64,000 bases of DNA, from the NCBI RefSeq assembly GCF_937910895.1, contig NZ_CALEMI010000044.1:1-64000 (forward strand), in the 5' to 3' direction. The notes under the pieces are model-generated. The model was not told the DNA's origin and searched no databases. It worked only from the letters and a program-made list of their open reading frames with translations. This DNA is from an uncultured Dokdonia sp. Lineage in GTDB: Bacteria; Bacteroidota; Bacteroidia; Flavobacteriales; Flavobacteriaceae. The translations under genes were made by a program, and so were the position numbers. How positions within the stretch are numbered: position 1 is the first letter of the stretch; each line of letters starts with the position of its first letter. This document shows, in pieces, positions 24,329-33,435 of the stretch.

Positions 24329-24431
24329 CTTCGGCTACGCTCAGCATAGACTTCGACGGAAATCTCAGGTTATTATTTGTTATAAACTCCAATCCTTAGG
24401 CTATACTCGGCATAAACTCTGGCGGAAATCT
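24329..24431. repeat. Two imperfect copies of a flavobacterial GCTACGCTCAGCATA repeat
   Basis: Two stretches (about 24329-24369 and 24393-24431) share the pattern GGCTA-CGCTC-GCATA-ACT-GGCGGAAATCT. They fill the gap between the dehydrogenase start and the next gene's stop. Similar CTGAGCGTAG-type pieces are scattered in many flavobacterial genomes. Confidence 0.55.
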
Positions 24432-24446
24432 TATTTTAATTATACG

Positions 24447-25112
24447 TTAGTTTTTATAAATCAATTCGACTCCATGCCAAGGACAATACTCCCAATTTCC
24501 ATTGAGTTGTTCTTGATCTTCTGGACAGGTTTTTTTCCCAACCATAGCATCTATAGGTAAACGATAGATAAAATCTGTATCATTTACTTTTACAACCAGT
24601 TTTCCTTTATTGTAAGGAGAAATAGCAGTGGTGCCATCTTCCAGATTATTTTTAAAAACATAAAAGATCATCTGTTCTCCCAGTTGCCCAGCCATACTAG
24701 CGAGGGTGGGTCGAAGCAAATTAATGAGTTCTTTGATGTCTGCAGGGATTTCTTCCTGAGTTAATGGCGTAAGGATGGCATTATTGTTTACTATAGTTAT
24801 TGTGGCATCTCTTATTTTAAAACCACCAAACGGACTTATATCCGAATTAACTACAGAAAATAGAGAATATCCTTTTAATTGATTTTCAATATCTAAAATA
24901 ATTTCTTCTCCGACGTTGGGAGAGTCAGATAAGGCGATTCTCCAATATTCACTCGGCAACCACCACACTTGTTTGATGTTTGAATCTACCTTTTTTGTAA
25001 GGATTAAATCTCTCACCATATCAATGAGTTCTACTTTTTCAGCTTTCTGTTGTGCAGTAACTGTCGTGATAGTCACTAAAAAAAAGATGATGGTGATTAG
25101 CTGTTTTGACAT
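24447..25112 (-). CDS. Secreted hypothetical protein
   Basis: The protein has 221 residues. Residues 1-20 are a signal peptide ending in TTVTAQ. The mature part has no domain I can name; it contains a likely amphipathic stretch (EIPADIKELINLLRPTLASM) and a Cys-containing end (KKTCPEDQEQLNGNWEYCPWHGVEL). The two Cys and the HG might suggest a small metal or disulfide site. It starts 9 bp after the stop of the oxidoreductase gene, so the two share a transcript. Confidence 0.6.
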   Translation of the reverse strand: MSKQLITIIFFLVTITTVTAQQKAEKVELIDMVRDLILTKKVDSNIKQVWWLPSEYWRIALSDSPNVGEEIILDIENQLKGYSLFSVVNSDISPFGGFKIRDATITIVNNNAILTPLTQEEIPADIKELINLLRPTLASMAGQLGEQMIFYVFKNNLEDGTTAISPYNKGKLVVKVNDTDFIYRLPIDAMVGKKTCPEDQEQLNGNWEYCPWHGVELIYKN

Positions 25113-25121
25113 CCTTCAGTT

Positions 25122-26081
25122 TTAGAAATTAGCGATGACCATTTTAGCGACACGTAAGGCTTCGGTACCAGCTTCTAAGGATACAATAGGAGTGGTGTTG
25201 GTTTTTATTGCTTTCGCGAAAGCGTCCAACTCATCAAGAATAGCATTATTTGAAGGAACATCAGGGTTATCAAAATAGATTTGTTTTTTAACGCCTTCTG
25301 CATTTTGTAAAATCATCGCAAAATCATCAGGAGTTTCGGGAGCGTCTTTCATCTTGACCACCTCTACTTTCTTCTCTAGGAAGTCAACAGAAATGTAGGC
25401 ATCTTTCTGAAAGAAACGCGCTTTACGCATATTCTTAAGAGAGATCCGACTTGCGGTAAGATTTGCCACACAGCCATTTTCAAACTCAATACGTGCATTG
25501 GCAATATCGGGGGTTTCACTAATCACAGAAACACCACTTGCCGATACATTTTTGACAGGACTTTTCACCACACTCAAAATCGCATCGATATCATGGATCA
25601 TCAAATCTAATACCACGGGAACATCTGTTCCTCTAGGATTAAACTCAGCGAGACGATGCGCCTCAATAAACATCGGTTTTTGTATAGACTCATGTACCGA
25701 CATAAATGCAGGATTAAAACGCTCTACATGACCTACTTGACCTAGTACGTTATGTTTTTTGGCAAGTGCTAACAACTCCTCAGCTTCCTCAACCGTATTG
25801 GTAATCGGTTTTTCTATAAATAGATGCTTTCCAGCCGTAATTACCTTTTTGGCACATTCATAATGAAAGGTCGTTGGCGTCACCACATCTACCATATCAC
25901 TAGCTTCTATAAGCGCTTCCATCGTATCAAAAGCGGTATATCTGAACTCCTCAGAGATAGCTTTGCGAACTTCTGGAGAAGCATCGTAAAAGCCTATAAG
26001 CTCATAATTTTCAGATTGTTGTAAGAGGCGTAAATGTATTTTTCCTAAGTGTCCAGCACCTAGCACTCCAGCTTTAAGCAT
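25122..26081 (-). CDS. Gfo/Idh/MocA family oxidoreductase
   Basis: The protein has 319 residues. The N-terminal NAD(P)-binding fold opens with AGVLGAGHLGKIHLRLL, followed by the family motif HLFIEKPITNTVEEAEEL with its conserved Glu-Lys-Pro and VGHVERFNPAF. The central VVLDLMIHDIDAILSVV carries the catalytic Asp/His region. Members oxidise or reduce sugars and related compounds; the substrate is unknown. It heads a two-gene unit with the small secreted protein. An iterated palindrome lies inside at 25210, read as AFAKA. Confidence 0.86.
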   Translation of the reverse strand: MLKAGVLGAGHLGKIHLRLLQQSENYELIGFYDASPEVRKAISEEFRYTAFDTMEALIEASDMVDVVTPTTFHYECAKKVITAGKHLFIEKPITNTVEEAEELLALAKKHNVLGQVGHVERFNPAFMSVHESIQKPMFIEAHRLAEFNPRGTDVPVVLDLMIHDIDAILSVVKSPVKNVSASGVSVISETPDIANARIEFENGCVANLTASRISLKNMRKARFFQKDAYISVDFLEKKVEVVKMKDAPETPDDFAMILQNAEGVKKQIYFDNPDVPSNNAILDELDAFAKAIKTNTTPIVSLEAGTEALRVAKMVIANF

Positions 26082-26193
26082 AGGGTTGCGTTTTATACAA
26101 AAATAAGGTTATTTAGGGGATTTTTTTAAGAATGTTGTACAGAAAAAAGATGTTCATGAATCTGTTGTAGATTTTTTTGAAAGCTGTATTTTT

Positions 26194-26841
26194 ATGCCAA
26201 TGAAGGATACGACTCGCCATCAAGGAAAACGAAGACAATTGGTAGAGATTGTCAAGAAAAAAGGAATTACAGATACTGCTGTGCTAGCTGCTATAGGAAA
26301 AATACCAAGACATTTTTTTATGGATAGTGGTTTTGTGGATCATGCTTACCAAGACAAAGCCTTTCCTATTGCTGCAGATCAAACCATCTCACAACCGTAT
26401 ACCGTTGCTTTTCAAAGCGAATTACTACAGATCAAACGAGGAGATCAGGTATTAGAAATAGGCACAGGTAGTGGTTATCAAACAGCGGTTTTATGTGAGC
26501 TTGGCGCGAAAGTCTACTCTATAGAACGCCAACAAGAACTCTATAAAAAGACAAAACTCTTTTTATCTAAACTAGGCTACAGACCCAAATTTTTAAGCTT
26601 TGGCGATGGCTATAAAGGTTTACCAGAATATGCGCCTTTTGATAGTATTATCGTGACCGCTGGAGCTCCCTATGTCCCTAAACCCTTATTGAGTCAGCTT
26701 AAAATAGGAGGAAGGCTCGTGATCCCAGTAGGAGATGACTCGCAAGTAATGACACTGTATGTACGTGTAGAAGCGACTAAGTTTGAGAAAAAAGAATTTG
26801 GCGAGTTTCGATTTGTACCTTTGTTGGAAGATAAAAATTAA
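26194..26841 (+). CDS. pcm: Protein-L-isoaspartate O-methyltransferase
   Basis: The protein has 215 residues. It repairs isoaspartyl residues in aged proteins by methylating them with S-adenosylmethionine. The family motifs are FPIAADQTISQPYTVAFQSE, QVLEIGTGSGYQTAVLCELG (SAM loop), VYSIERQ, and YAPFDSIIVTAGAPYVPKPL followed by GGRLVIPVGD. The start is at 26194, although the third codon, also ATG, is equally possible. It is followed after 3 bp by the cyanophycinase-like gene. Confidence 0.92.
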   Translation: MPMKDTTRHQGKRRQLVEIVKKKGITDTAVLAAIGKIPRHFFMDSGFVDHAYQDKAFPIAADQTISQPYTVAFQSELLQIKRGDQVLEIGTGSGYQTAVLCELGAKVYSIERQQELYKKTKLFLSKLGYRPKFLSFGDGYKGLPEYAPFDSIIVTAGAPYVPKPLLSQLKIGGRLVIPVGDDSQVMTLYVRVEATKFEKKEFGEFRFVPLLEDKN

Positions 26842-26844
26842 GAA

Positions 26845-28134
26845 ATGCAAAAAAAGCTTTGTTTACTTTTAACGGTATTGACGTGTACGATGTTACAAGC
26901 ACAGTCATATACCAGCTTTTTTACAGGAGATCCAGCAGATGTAAGTCCAACACCAGACTTTGGAATCTGTTTGATGGGCGGCGCTACAGAAAATGACAAT
27001 GCCATGATTTGGTTTTTAGAAAAAGCAAATGGCGGTGATGTCTTAGTATTGAGAGCTTCTGGTAGTGATGGATATAATGACTACTTCTTTTCTGAACTTG
27101 GCGTCACGATCAATTCGGTAGAAACCATTGTGATTCATAATGCAGCTGGGGCAACAGATCCCTATGTAATCGAACAAATAGAAAATGCAGAAGCTATCTG
27201 GTTTGCTGGTGGCGATCAATATAATTATGTATCCTATTTTAAAGATACTCCTATAGCGCAATTACTCACAGATCATGTGATTGTAAAAGGCGGAGTAATA
27301 GGAGGTACAAGCGCAGGAATGGCAATACTAGGAGATCATTATTTTAGTGCTGAAAATGGCACGGTAACGTCACAGCAAGCCTTGCAAAACCCTTATGATA
27401 CGAGGATGGCGATAGGAAGTCAAGATTTTTTACACCTTCCTTTTTTAGAACATACCATCACCGATACACATTTTGATAGCCCCGATCGTCGAGGGAGAAG
27501 TGCGACGTTTTTAGCACGCATCGCTACCGATTTTCAAATGCGAAGTTTCGGAATTGCCAGTGAAGAATTCACGGCTGTTTGTATCGAAGAAAATGGAGAT
27601 GCCCGAGTCTTTGGGAGTTATCCTGATTTTGATGATTTCGCCTATTTTATGCAGGCCAATTGTACAGATACGTTTGTCCCTGAAAATTGTACCGAAGGGA
27701 ATCCATTAGAGTGGAATCGAGACGGCCAAGCGATTAAAGTATATAAAGTACCTGGGACAGAAGACGGAGTAAACACGTTTAATCTTGCCGATTGGGAAAC
27801 AGGTACTGGAGGTGATTGGGAAAATTGGTCTGTTGTCAATGGAGTATTTCAAACCACATCGGGGTCAAATCCTGAATGTAGTAGTTTAGGACTTCAAGAA
27901 GAAACAGCGATCACAGCCGTTGCCTATCCAAATCCCTTTCAGGATCAGATTCAAGTAGATATAACCACCGATGCTTATTATGAAGTGTACAATATCAACG
28001 GACAGCGTGTTTTATCAGGAATCGTCAGTAGATCAAAAACAATTAAAACACATAATTTAGTTTCTGGAATGTATTTCTTACAGCTTATTACGTCAGCTAC
28101 CGAAACACACGTCCTTAAACTCGTAAAAAAATAA
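26845..28134 (+). CDS. Secreted cyanophycinase-like S51 peptidase with type IX sorting domain
   Basis: The protein has 429 residues. Residues 1-20 are a signal peptide. The body follows the S51 fold: CLMGGATENDNAMIWFLEKA, EAIWFAGGDQYNYV, and the nucleophile elbow GGVIGGTSAGMAIL with Ser156. LEHTITDTHFDSPDRRGRSA supplies the conserved downstream His and Arg region. Residues ~355-429 are a type IX secretion C-terminal domain (AVAYPNPFQDQIQV ... YEVYNINGQRVLSG ... ETHVLKLVKK), so it should be exported and surface-attached or released. It might digest cyanophycin or similar Asp/Arg-type peptides; the real substrate is unknown. Confidence 0.85.
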   Translation: MQKKLCLLLTVLTCTMLQAQSYTSFFTGDPADVSPTPDFGICLMGGATENDNAMIWFLEKANGGDVLVLRASGSDGYNDYFFSELGVTINSVETIVIHNAAGATDPYVIEQIENAEAIWFAGGDQYNYVSYFKDTPIAQLLTDHVIVKGGVIGGTSAGMAILGDHYFSAENGTVTSQQALQNPYDTRMAIGSQDFLHLPFLEHTITDTHFDSPDRRGRSATFLARIATDFQMRSFGIASEEFTAVCIEENGDARVFGSYPDFDDFAYFMQANCTDTFVPENCTEGNPLEWNRDGQAIKVYKVPGTEDGVNTFNLADWETGTGGDWENWSVVNGVFQTTSGSNPECSSLGLQEETAITAVAYPNPFQDQIQVDITTDAYYEVYNINGQRVLSGIVSRSKTIKTHNLVSGMYFLQLITSATETHVLKLVKK

Positions 28135-28158
28135 ACCTAACGTTCGTTACTTAGTAGT

Positions 28159-28776
28159 ATGGAATTCTCTTCAAAATTGCTGGAAAGTGCTGTGTATGAG
28201 ATGTCACAATTGCCTGGTGTGGGAAAGCGCACAGCCTTGCGACTCGTATTGCATTTATTACGACAACCAGAAACCCAAACACATCACTTGGCAGAAGCCT
28301 TGCTCACGATGCGGGATACCATTAAGTTTTGTAAGAAATGTCATAATATTTCAGACGTAGATTTATGCGAGATTTGTGCAAACCCTAACCGAGATACGAC
28401 CTTAGTCTGTGTGGTCGAAGATATCCGAGACGTGATGGCGATAGAAAGCACGAGTCAGTATAAAGGACTTTATCATGTATTAGGCGGAAAGATCAGTCCG
28501 CTGGATGGCATAGGACCTCAAGAGCTGAATATCTATTCCCTCATAGAAAAAGTGAAAGAAGGTGAAGTAAAAGAAGTCATCTTTGCCTTAAGTTCTACGA
28601 TGGAAGGTGACACCACCAATTTTTATATCTATAAACAAATAGAAACCTATACTATACAAACGTCTACCATTGCTCGTGGGATCTCTGTAGGAGATGAATT
28701 GGAATATGCAGATGAGGTGACGTTGGGAAGGAGTATCTTACACCGTATTCCGTTTGAATCCTCATTAAAAAATTAA
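28159..28776 (+). CDS. recR: Recombination protein RecR
   Basis: The protein has 205 residues. A helix-hairpin-helix ([20 protein letters not shown]) precedes the zinc finger ([16 protein letters not shown]), a Toprim domain ([17 protein letters not shown] ... [16 protein letters not shown]), [19 protein letters not shown] and the C-terminal [18 protein letters not shown]. RecR works with RecO and RecF to load RecA on gapped DNA. It is followed after 16 bp by a glycosyltransferase gene. Confidence 0.96.
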   Translation: MEFSSKLLESAVYEMSQLPGVGKRTALRLVLHLLRQPETQTHHLAEALLTMRDTIKFCKKCHNISDVDLCEICANPNRDTTLVCVVEDIRDVMAIESTSQYKGLYHVLGGKISPLDGIGPQELNIYSLIEKVKEGEVKEVIFALSSTMEGDTTNFYIYKQIETYTIQTSTIARGISVGDELEYADEVTLGRSILHRIPFESSLKN

Positions 28777-28792
28777 CCAATACCTAAGGTAG

Positions 28793-29899
28793 TTGAAACA
28801 ACTTTCAGTCGTCATTGTAAACTATAACGTACGTCACTTTTTGGAGCTTTGCTTACAAAGTGTACGAGTCGCTACAACGATGATGGATGCAGAAATTATT
28901 GTGGTAGATAATGCTTCTGTAGATGATAGTTGTGAGATCGTCAAGACACTCTTTCCAGAGGTGATCTTAATCGCAAACAAAGACAATGTCGGCTTTTCAA
29001 CCGCAAATAATCAAGGAGTTGCTATTGCGCAAGGAGATTATGTATGTATTCTTAATCCCGATACCTGTGTTACCGAAGAGACGTTTACAAAGCTCTTAGA
29101 CTTTGCAGAGAAGACTTCCAAAATGGGGGTCGTGGGTACCCGACTCATTGATGGTACTGGACGGTTTCTACCAGAAAGCAAGCGTAATTTGCCTACCCCA
29201 AAAGTGGCATTTCAAAAAATATTTGGAAGCGGAACTTCCTATTATGCGCATCATATTGACCAAACGGCAATAGAGCCTGTGACGGTTCTTGTCGGCGCTT
29301 TTATGTTTTTAAAACGTAGCGTGTACCAAGAAGTAGGCGGCTTTGATGAGCAGTATTTTATGTATGGAGAAGACATCGATTTGTCCTACACCATCACAAA
29401 AGCGGGATACCAAAACTATTATTTCGGCGAGACCACGGTACTTCATTATAAAGGAGAAAGTACCGCCAAAGACACTACCTACCGCAAGCGCTTTTATGGC
29501 GCTATGCGTATCTTTTATCAAAAGCATTTTAAAAGTAATCCGGCAGAATCTTGCGGAGTAAGAATAGGGTTGTGGCTGGCTACGCTTTCGCGAAAGCGTA
29601 CAATAGAAAACCAAATAACACCCCCAACAGCTTATGCTATTGCCACAGAAAATGACGCACTTGGACAACAGCTTTCTGAGGTTTTACAAGCAGATGTTGA
29701 AAAAGTAACACAGATAGAAATACTAAAAGAAGGCACTGAAATTTTTCTTGATGTAGCCCATTTGTCATATATAGGTTGTATGCGGTTGATTTCAGAATCG
29801 GGAGATAAACAATTTACATTTAAGATTATTCCTAAAAATACTACCTTTGCGATTGGAAGTAATAGCAAAGAAGGAAGAGGCGAAGTGCTCCACTTTTAA
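28793..29899 (+). CDS. Family 2 glycosyltransferase (rhamnosyltransferase-like)
   Basis: The protein has 368 residues and starts at TTG, set by the family opening QLSVVIVNYNVRHFLELCL. Later come IIVVDNASVDDS, DYVCILNPDTCVT, VGAFMFLKRSVYQEVGGF and DEQYFMYGEDIDLSYTITKAG, characteristic of GT2 enzymes that add deoxyhexoses to surface glycans. The iterated palindrome at 29584 falls just after the catalytic part (LSRKR). Beyond it, ~100 residues are less conserved and may be a linker or an extra domain. It is co-directional with recR. Confidence 0.86.
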   Translation: MKQLSVVIVNYNVRHFLELCLQSVRVATTMMDAEIIVVDNASVDDSCEIVKTLFPEVILIANKDNVGFSTANNQGVAIAQGDYVCILNPDTCVTEETFTKLLDFAEKTSKMGVVGTRLIDGTGRFLPESKRNLPTPKVAFQKIFGSGTSYYAHHIDQTAIEPVTVLVGAFMFLKRSVYQEVGGFDEQYFMYGEDIDLSYTITKAGYQNYYFGETTVLHYKGESTAKDTTYRKRFYGAMRIFYQKHFKSNPAESCGVRIGLWLATLSRKRTIENQITPPTAYAIATENDALGQQLSEVLQADVEKVTQIEILKEGTEIFLDVAHLSYIGCMRLISESGDKQFTFKIIPKNTTFAIGSNSKEGRGEVLHF

Positions 29900-29944
29900 T
29901 GATAGAATATTATGAATTTGATAATATAAGTTCGTTAAAAATGG

Positions 29945-29952
29945 TATTTTTG
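29945..29952 (+). promoter_or_regulatory. -7 box TATTTTTG for the acyltransferase gene
   Basis: TATTTTTG, followed by CAC, matches TAnnTTTG about 37 bases before the ATG. The closest TTTG upstream (29917-29920) is 24 bases away, slightly more than usual. Confidence 0.4.
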
Positions 29953-29988
29953 CACAAACAATAACAAAAACACCTTTTAAATAAGAAA

Positions 29989-31299
29989 ATGGCAAAATTT
30001 GAACTTAAACTACCAAAGATGGGAGAGAGTGTTGCAGAAGCAACATTAACCTCTTGGCTTAAAGAAGTAGGCGATACTATAGAAGCAGACGAAGCGGTAT
30101 TAGAAATCGCTACCGATAAGGTGGATAGTGAAGTCCCAAGTGAAGTAGATGGTGTTCTTGTAGAAAAACTTTTTGAAATAGACGATGTCATTCAAGTAGG
30201 ACAAACCATTGCCATTATAGAAACAGACAGCGATGTGGCTTCTGATACTGCTCCTGCAGCCGTCGAAGAAACTCCTGCTGCCGAGAAAGCTGTAGCTGCT
30301 GTAGAAAAAACGGTAACTGTCGCAAAAGATACTGTGGCAACCCCAGTGATCAGTTCTGAAGATCGTTTTTATTCTCCACTCGTGAAGAATATGGCAAAAG
30401 AAGAAGGGATTGCACAAGAAGAATTGGATACCATTTCTGGAACAGGAAAAGATGGTCGTGTCACTAAAAATGATATGCTTGCTTATATCGAATCACGCGA
30501 TACTCAAAAACAAGCACCAACAACTGTTGCACCACAAAAAGCGACAACACCTGCTCCAAAAGTAGCGACAAGTCCTGTAAGTGTCAATGGTGGTGATGAG
30601 ATTATAGAAATGACCCGAATGGGTAAATTAATCGCGCATCACATGGTAGCATCTGTGCAAACAAGTGCACACGTACAGTCCTTTATAGAAGCCGATGTAA
30701 CCAATATTTGGAACTGGCGTAAAAAAGTAAAAGATACTTTTGAAAAAAGAGAAGGAGAGAAGCTCACGTTTACGCCTATTTTTATGGAGGCGGTAGCAAA
30801 AGCCATACGTGATTTCCCAATGATCAATATCTCGGTAGATGGAGATCGTATCATTAAACGTAAAAATATTAACCTAGGAATGGCTGCGGCACTTCCAGAT
30901 GGAAATTTAATTGTTCCTGTGATTAAGAATGCAGATCAGTTGAATCTTGTAGGCATGACCAAAGCAGTGAATGATTTGGCTGGACGTTCTCGCGAAGGAA
31001 AATTAAAACCAGATGATACACAAGGTGGAACCTATACGGTAACCAACGTAGGAACGTTTGGAAGTATTATGGGAACTCCTATCATAAACCAACCACAAGT
31101 CGCCATCCTTGCCTTAGGAGCGATACGTAAAGTACCTGCGGTGATCGAAACACCTGACGGCGACTTTATCGGAATCCGTATGAAGATGTTTTTATCACAC
31201 TCGTATGACCACCGTGTGGTGAATGGCGCTTTGGGCGGACAGTTTGTAAAACGCGTAGCTGAGTATTTGGAAGCGTGGGATATGAATAGAGAGATCTAA
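29989..31299 (+). CDS. Dihydrolipoamide acyltransferase (E2 of a 2-oxo acid dehydrogenase)
   Basis: The protein has 436 residues. A single lipoyl domain (1-78) has the lipoylated Lys44 in EIATDKVDSEVPSE. An Ala/Val/Thr-rich linker follows, then an E1/E3-binding domain (~127-167, YSPLVKNMAKEEGIAQEELD). A second linker leads to the catalytic domain (~205-436) ending in SHSYDHRVVNGALGGQF with the active-site His and Asp. The layout and the EMTRMGKLIAHHMV segment fit the branched-chain or generic 2-oxo acid E2 type. E1 and E3 genes are not in the window, so the exact complex is open. Confidence 0.87.
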   Translation: MAKFELKLPKMGESVAEATLTSWLKEVGDTIEADEAVLEIATDKVDSEVPSEVDGVLVEKLFEIDDVIQVGQTIAIIETDSDVASDTAPAAVEETPAAEKAVAAVEKTVTVAKDTVATPVISSEDRFYSPLVKNMAKEEGIAQEELDTISGTGKDGRVTKNDMLAYIESRDTQKQAPTTVAPQKATTPAPKVATSPVSVNGGDEIIEMTRMGKLIAHHMVASVQTSAHVQSFIEADVTNIWNWRKKVKDTFEKREGEKLTFTPIFMEAVAKAIRDFPMINISVDGDRIIKRKNINLGMAAALPDGNLIVPVIKNADQLNLVGMTKAVNDLAGRSREGKLKPDDTQGGTYTVTNVGTFGSIMGTPIINQPQVAILALGAIRKVPAVIETPDGDFIGIRMKMFLSHSYDHRVVNGALGGQFVKRVAEYLEAWDMNREI

Positions 31300-31321
31300 C
31301 AGATAGAATTTAGAATATATC

Positions 31322-31357
31322 AAAAACCTCATTTCATATAGAAATGAGGCTTTTTTT
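31322..31357. terminator. Terminator downstream of the acyltransferase gene
   Basis: CCTCATTTC (31327-31335) pairs exactly with GAAATGAGG (31341-31349), with an A-run before and a T-run after. It can serve both converging genes. Confidence 0.88.
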
Positions 31358-31375
31358 ATGGCGTGTTATTCTTTC

Positions 31376-31990
31376 TTATTCAATCTCTTTCAGCTTTTCC
31401 ATCAGTTGCTCATAAGTTTCTATATCTACAAAAATCTTACCTCCTAAATTTACAATAGGCGTGGTAAGTGAGACGAGTGGTGTCGTAGAGTTTGCAAATG
31501 TCTTTTCTAAGTATTCTTGCATTTTAGGTTGCTCGCTGAGTGGTTGTGTTTTAAAAAGATAGATGCTTTCTTCCAAGCTAGCAATAAGGCTATCACAGCT
31601 TGTACAGGTATCTGTGAGGTAAATAAGGATAGGACGTATTGCTTCTATCTTTACAAGCTCAAAAGGTCTTTTAAGCGCTCTTTTTGAAAGACTATCGTTG
31701 ACCACAATCTCGTACGTATAATTAGGTGTTTTACCGCGCTCAATAATCAAGCTTTTGATATTCACTTTGGATGTCGCCGGAATACGAGTCAGTCTCGGTT
31801 TTGCTTTACTTTGTCTAAAACCAGAGCCCGTCACTGTGATCATCACGTCAAGGTCTTGTTCGTTTTCATTTACTGCATAGAGTAGCAAACGATTCGCTTT
31901 TTGCTCGTCTATAATTTTAATGGGTCTGTCTTGTGCTTTTGAGATAAAAGTCAACAGTAATAATACAATGAGTGGTAGTTTTTTAAGCAT
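31376..31990 (-). CDS. Secreted protein with thioredoxin-like C-terminal part (paralog of 32691-33323)
   Basis: The protein has 204 residues. A signal peptide (1-19, ending in SKAQ) precedes a beta-rich segment (~25-115: RLLLYAVNENEQDLDVMITV, SGFRQSKAKPRLTRIPATSK). A thioredoxin/glutaredoxin-like part follows, with LIYLTDTCTSCDSLIASLEE (a CTSC motif) and TTPLVSLTTPIVNLGGKIF. The same layout is seen in the neighbour at 32691. A periplasmic redox or glutaredoxin-like role is inferred. The CxxC makes this copy the more likely active one. Confidence 0.55.
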   Translation of the reverse strand: MLKKLPLIVLLLLTFISKAQDRPIKIIDEQKANRLLLYAVNENEQDLDVMITVTGSGFRQSKAKPRLTRIPATSKVNIKSLIIERGKTPNYTYEIVVNDSLSKRALKRPFELVKIEAIRPILIYLTDTCTSCDSLIASLEESIYLFKTQPLSEQPKMQEYLEKTFANSTTPLVSLTTPIVNLGGKIFVDIETYEQLMEKLKEIE

Positions 31991-32119
31991 CAGATGTAGG
32001 ATTGATAAAAAGTCATGCTAAGATAAGACTATTCTCTAAGAATTACTTATCTGTTTTTTACGTTTCCAGATTGCTTCCGCGAACCTGTTTGCTAGTAGGC
32101 AGGAGCATATAAAAGGTAC

Positions 32120-32635
32120 TTAAAATGTAATTTCTGAAGTAGGATGAGAAAGATCATCAAAAGTTTTTGTCCACACGCCATCGATGCGTTTTTCTCCATA
32201 TTCATTGAATAATCCTTCAGGTGTCCTTTGGAAAATAAGACGATAATCATCACCCAGCGTGCAGATGAATTTCCCATCTACGATTTGCCCTGTAAAAGGT
32301 CGAACACCTGTGCGTCTAAACGCGTAGTAGTAATATTGTTGCTCTACTACATGGTAATAAATAAGGGTATGCAGACTCAATACGGGCTTTCCATTTCTTA
32401 TAGATCTGTGTTTTAAAACAAGAAGTTCGCCATCCAGATCATAACGAACTTTTGAAAGTACGTCGTAGGGTTTATTTTCGGCTACAGGATATAAAGTGCC
32501 AGAACCTCTCCAATCTCCAATCATAAAAGAGAGTTTTGCTAAAGCTTTTTGTTCTTCGCTTTGCGCGAAAGTCGTTTGCACTATACAAAAAAAGCTTAGG
32601 AATAAGAGGATGGTGAGGTGGTTTGCTATTTTCAT
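32120..32635 (-). CDS. Secreted DUF1579-like beta-barrel protein
   Basis: The protein has 171 residues. A signal peptide (1-24, ending in TTFAQ) precedes a single domain with LSFMIGDWRGSGTLYPV, VRYDLDGELLVLKHRS, HTLIYYHVVEQQYYYYAFR and YRLIFQRTPEG. This is the lipocalin/heme-binding-like barrel pattern of proteins annotated as DUF1579 or THAP4-like. It lies between the two thioredoxin-like paralogs on the same strand. Ligand and role are unknown. Confidence 0.55.
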   Translation of the reverse strand: MKIANHLTILLFLSFFCIVQTTFAQSEEQKALAKLSFMIGDWRGSGTLYPVAENKPYDVLSKVRYDLDGELLVLKHRSIRNGKPVLSLHTLIYYHVVEQQYYYYAFRRTGVRPFTGQIVDGKFICTLGDDYRLIFQRTPEGLFNEYGEKRIDGVWTKTFDDLSHPTSEITF

Positions 32636-32690
32636 TTTTTAGGTATATAAATAGTTTTTATTGCTTTCGCGAAAGCGTATAGAGGAATCA

Positions 32691-33323
32691 TCATTCCACC
32701 TTCTCCCAATCAAAATTCTGTATAAAATGTTCCATACTTATAATATCAAAATACATCGTCTCTTTATGCATAATCACAGGGAGTTTAATGAGTTCATACC
32801 CAGAAACTGAATCCTTCAAATGCGACCACATCAGATCAAAAACTGCACTATTCTTTTTGATGTCTAATGCACGGTGTTTAATTCTTTCGCTGTTGAGGTA
32901 CTCAGTAAGATAAATGCATTTCTCACAATCATCTTCTACAAAAAGCGTAAGCTGTTCAGGATCTACAGGAAGTAAATTAACGTGTTCCTTTTGACCTTCA
33001 CCTTTACGTTTTTTGATCGCTTGTAGTTGCTCCTCAAAAGTAAAAACCTTAGTATAACTAGGGGTGGCGCCTTTTAGCGGTATCAAAATCATCATGACCA
33101 CTTTGCTATGTGGCGGTATTTTTTTGATGATCGGGCGGTCTGCACTCCGTCTAAAACCTTCGCCCTTTACCATCAGGAAAGCTTCTTGCTCTACATCGGT
33201 GTTATTTTGTGCGTATAAGGTCCATCGTTTGGGTTGCTTATCTTCTATAAGCTCGACAGCGGGTGTTTGTGTAGCAAAATGTAAAGTGAATACAAGAAAA
33301 AATAAAAGTAAAGAGAACTTCAT
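32691..33323 (-). CDS. Secreted protein with glutaredoxin-like C-terminal part (paralog of 31376-31990)
   Basis: The protein has 210 residues. A signal peptide (1-18) is followed by a segment with RWTLYAQNNTDVEQEAFLMV and GEGFRRSADRPIIKKIPPHSK, matching SGFRQSKAKPRLTRIPATSK of the paralog. The C-terminal part has LTLFVEDDCEKCIYLTEYLN (CEKC) and SGYELIKLPVIMHKETMYF. The shared order of domains and motifs supports duplication. No function is known beyond a possible disulfide or redox role in the periplasm. Confidence 0.55.
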   Translation of the reverse strand: MKFSLLLFFLVFTLHFATQTPAVELIEDKQPKRWTLYAQNNTDVEQEAFLMVKGEGFRRSADRPIIKKIPPHSKVVMMILIPLKGATPSYTKVFTFEEQLQAIKKRKGEGQKEHVNLLPVDPEQLTLFVEDDCEKCIYLTEYLNSERIKHRALDIKKNSAVFDLMWSHLKDSVSGYELIKLPVIMHKETMYFDIISMEHFIQNFDWEKVE

Positions 33324-33435
33324 AGGATATGCACTTCAATAATAAGTACGCAAGATACATATTCTTATATTTTTAGCAATTACAAAAGGGGCAGATCGCT
33401 TTTCAAATTGTATTTTTGTGGCTCAATAAAAATGT

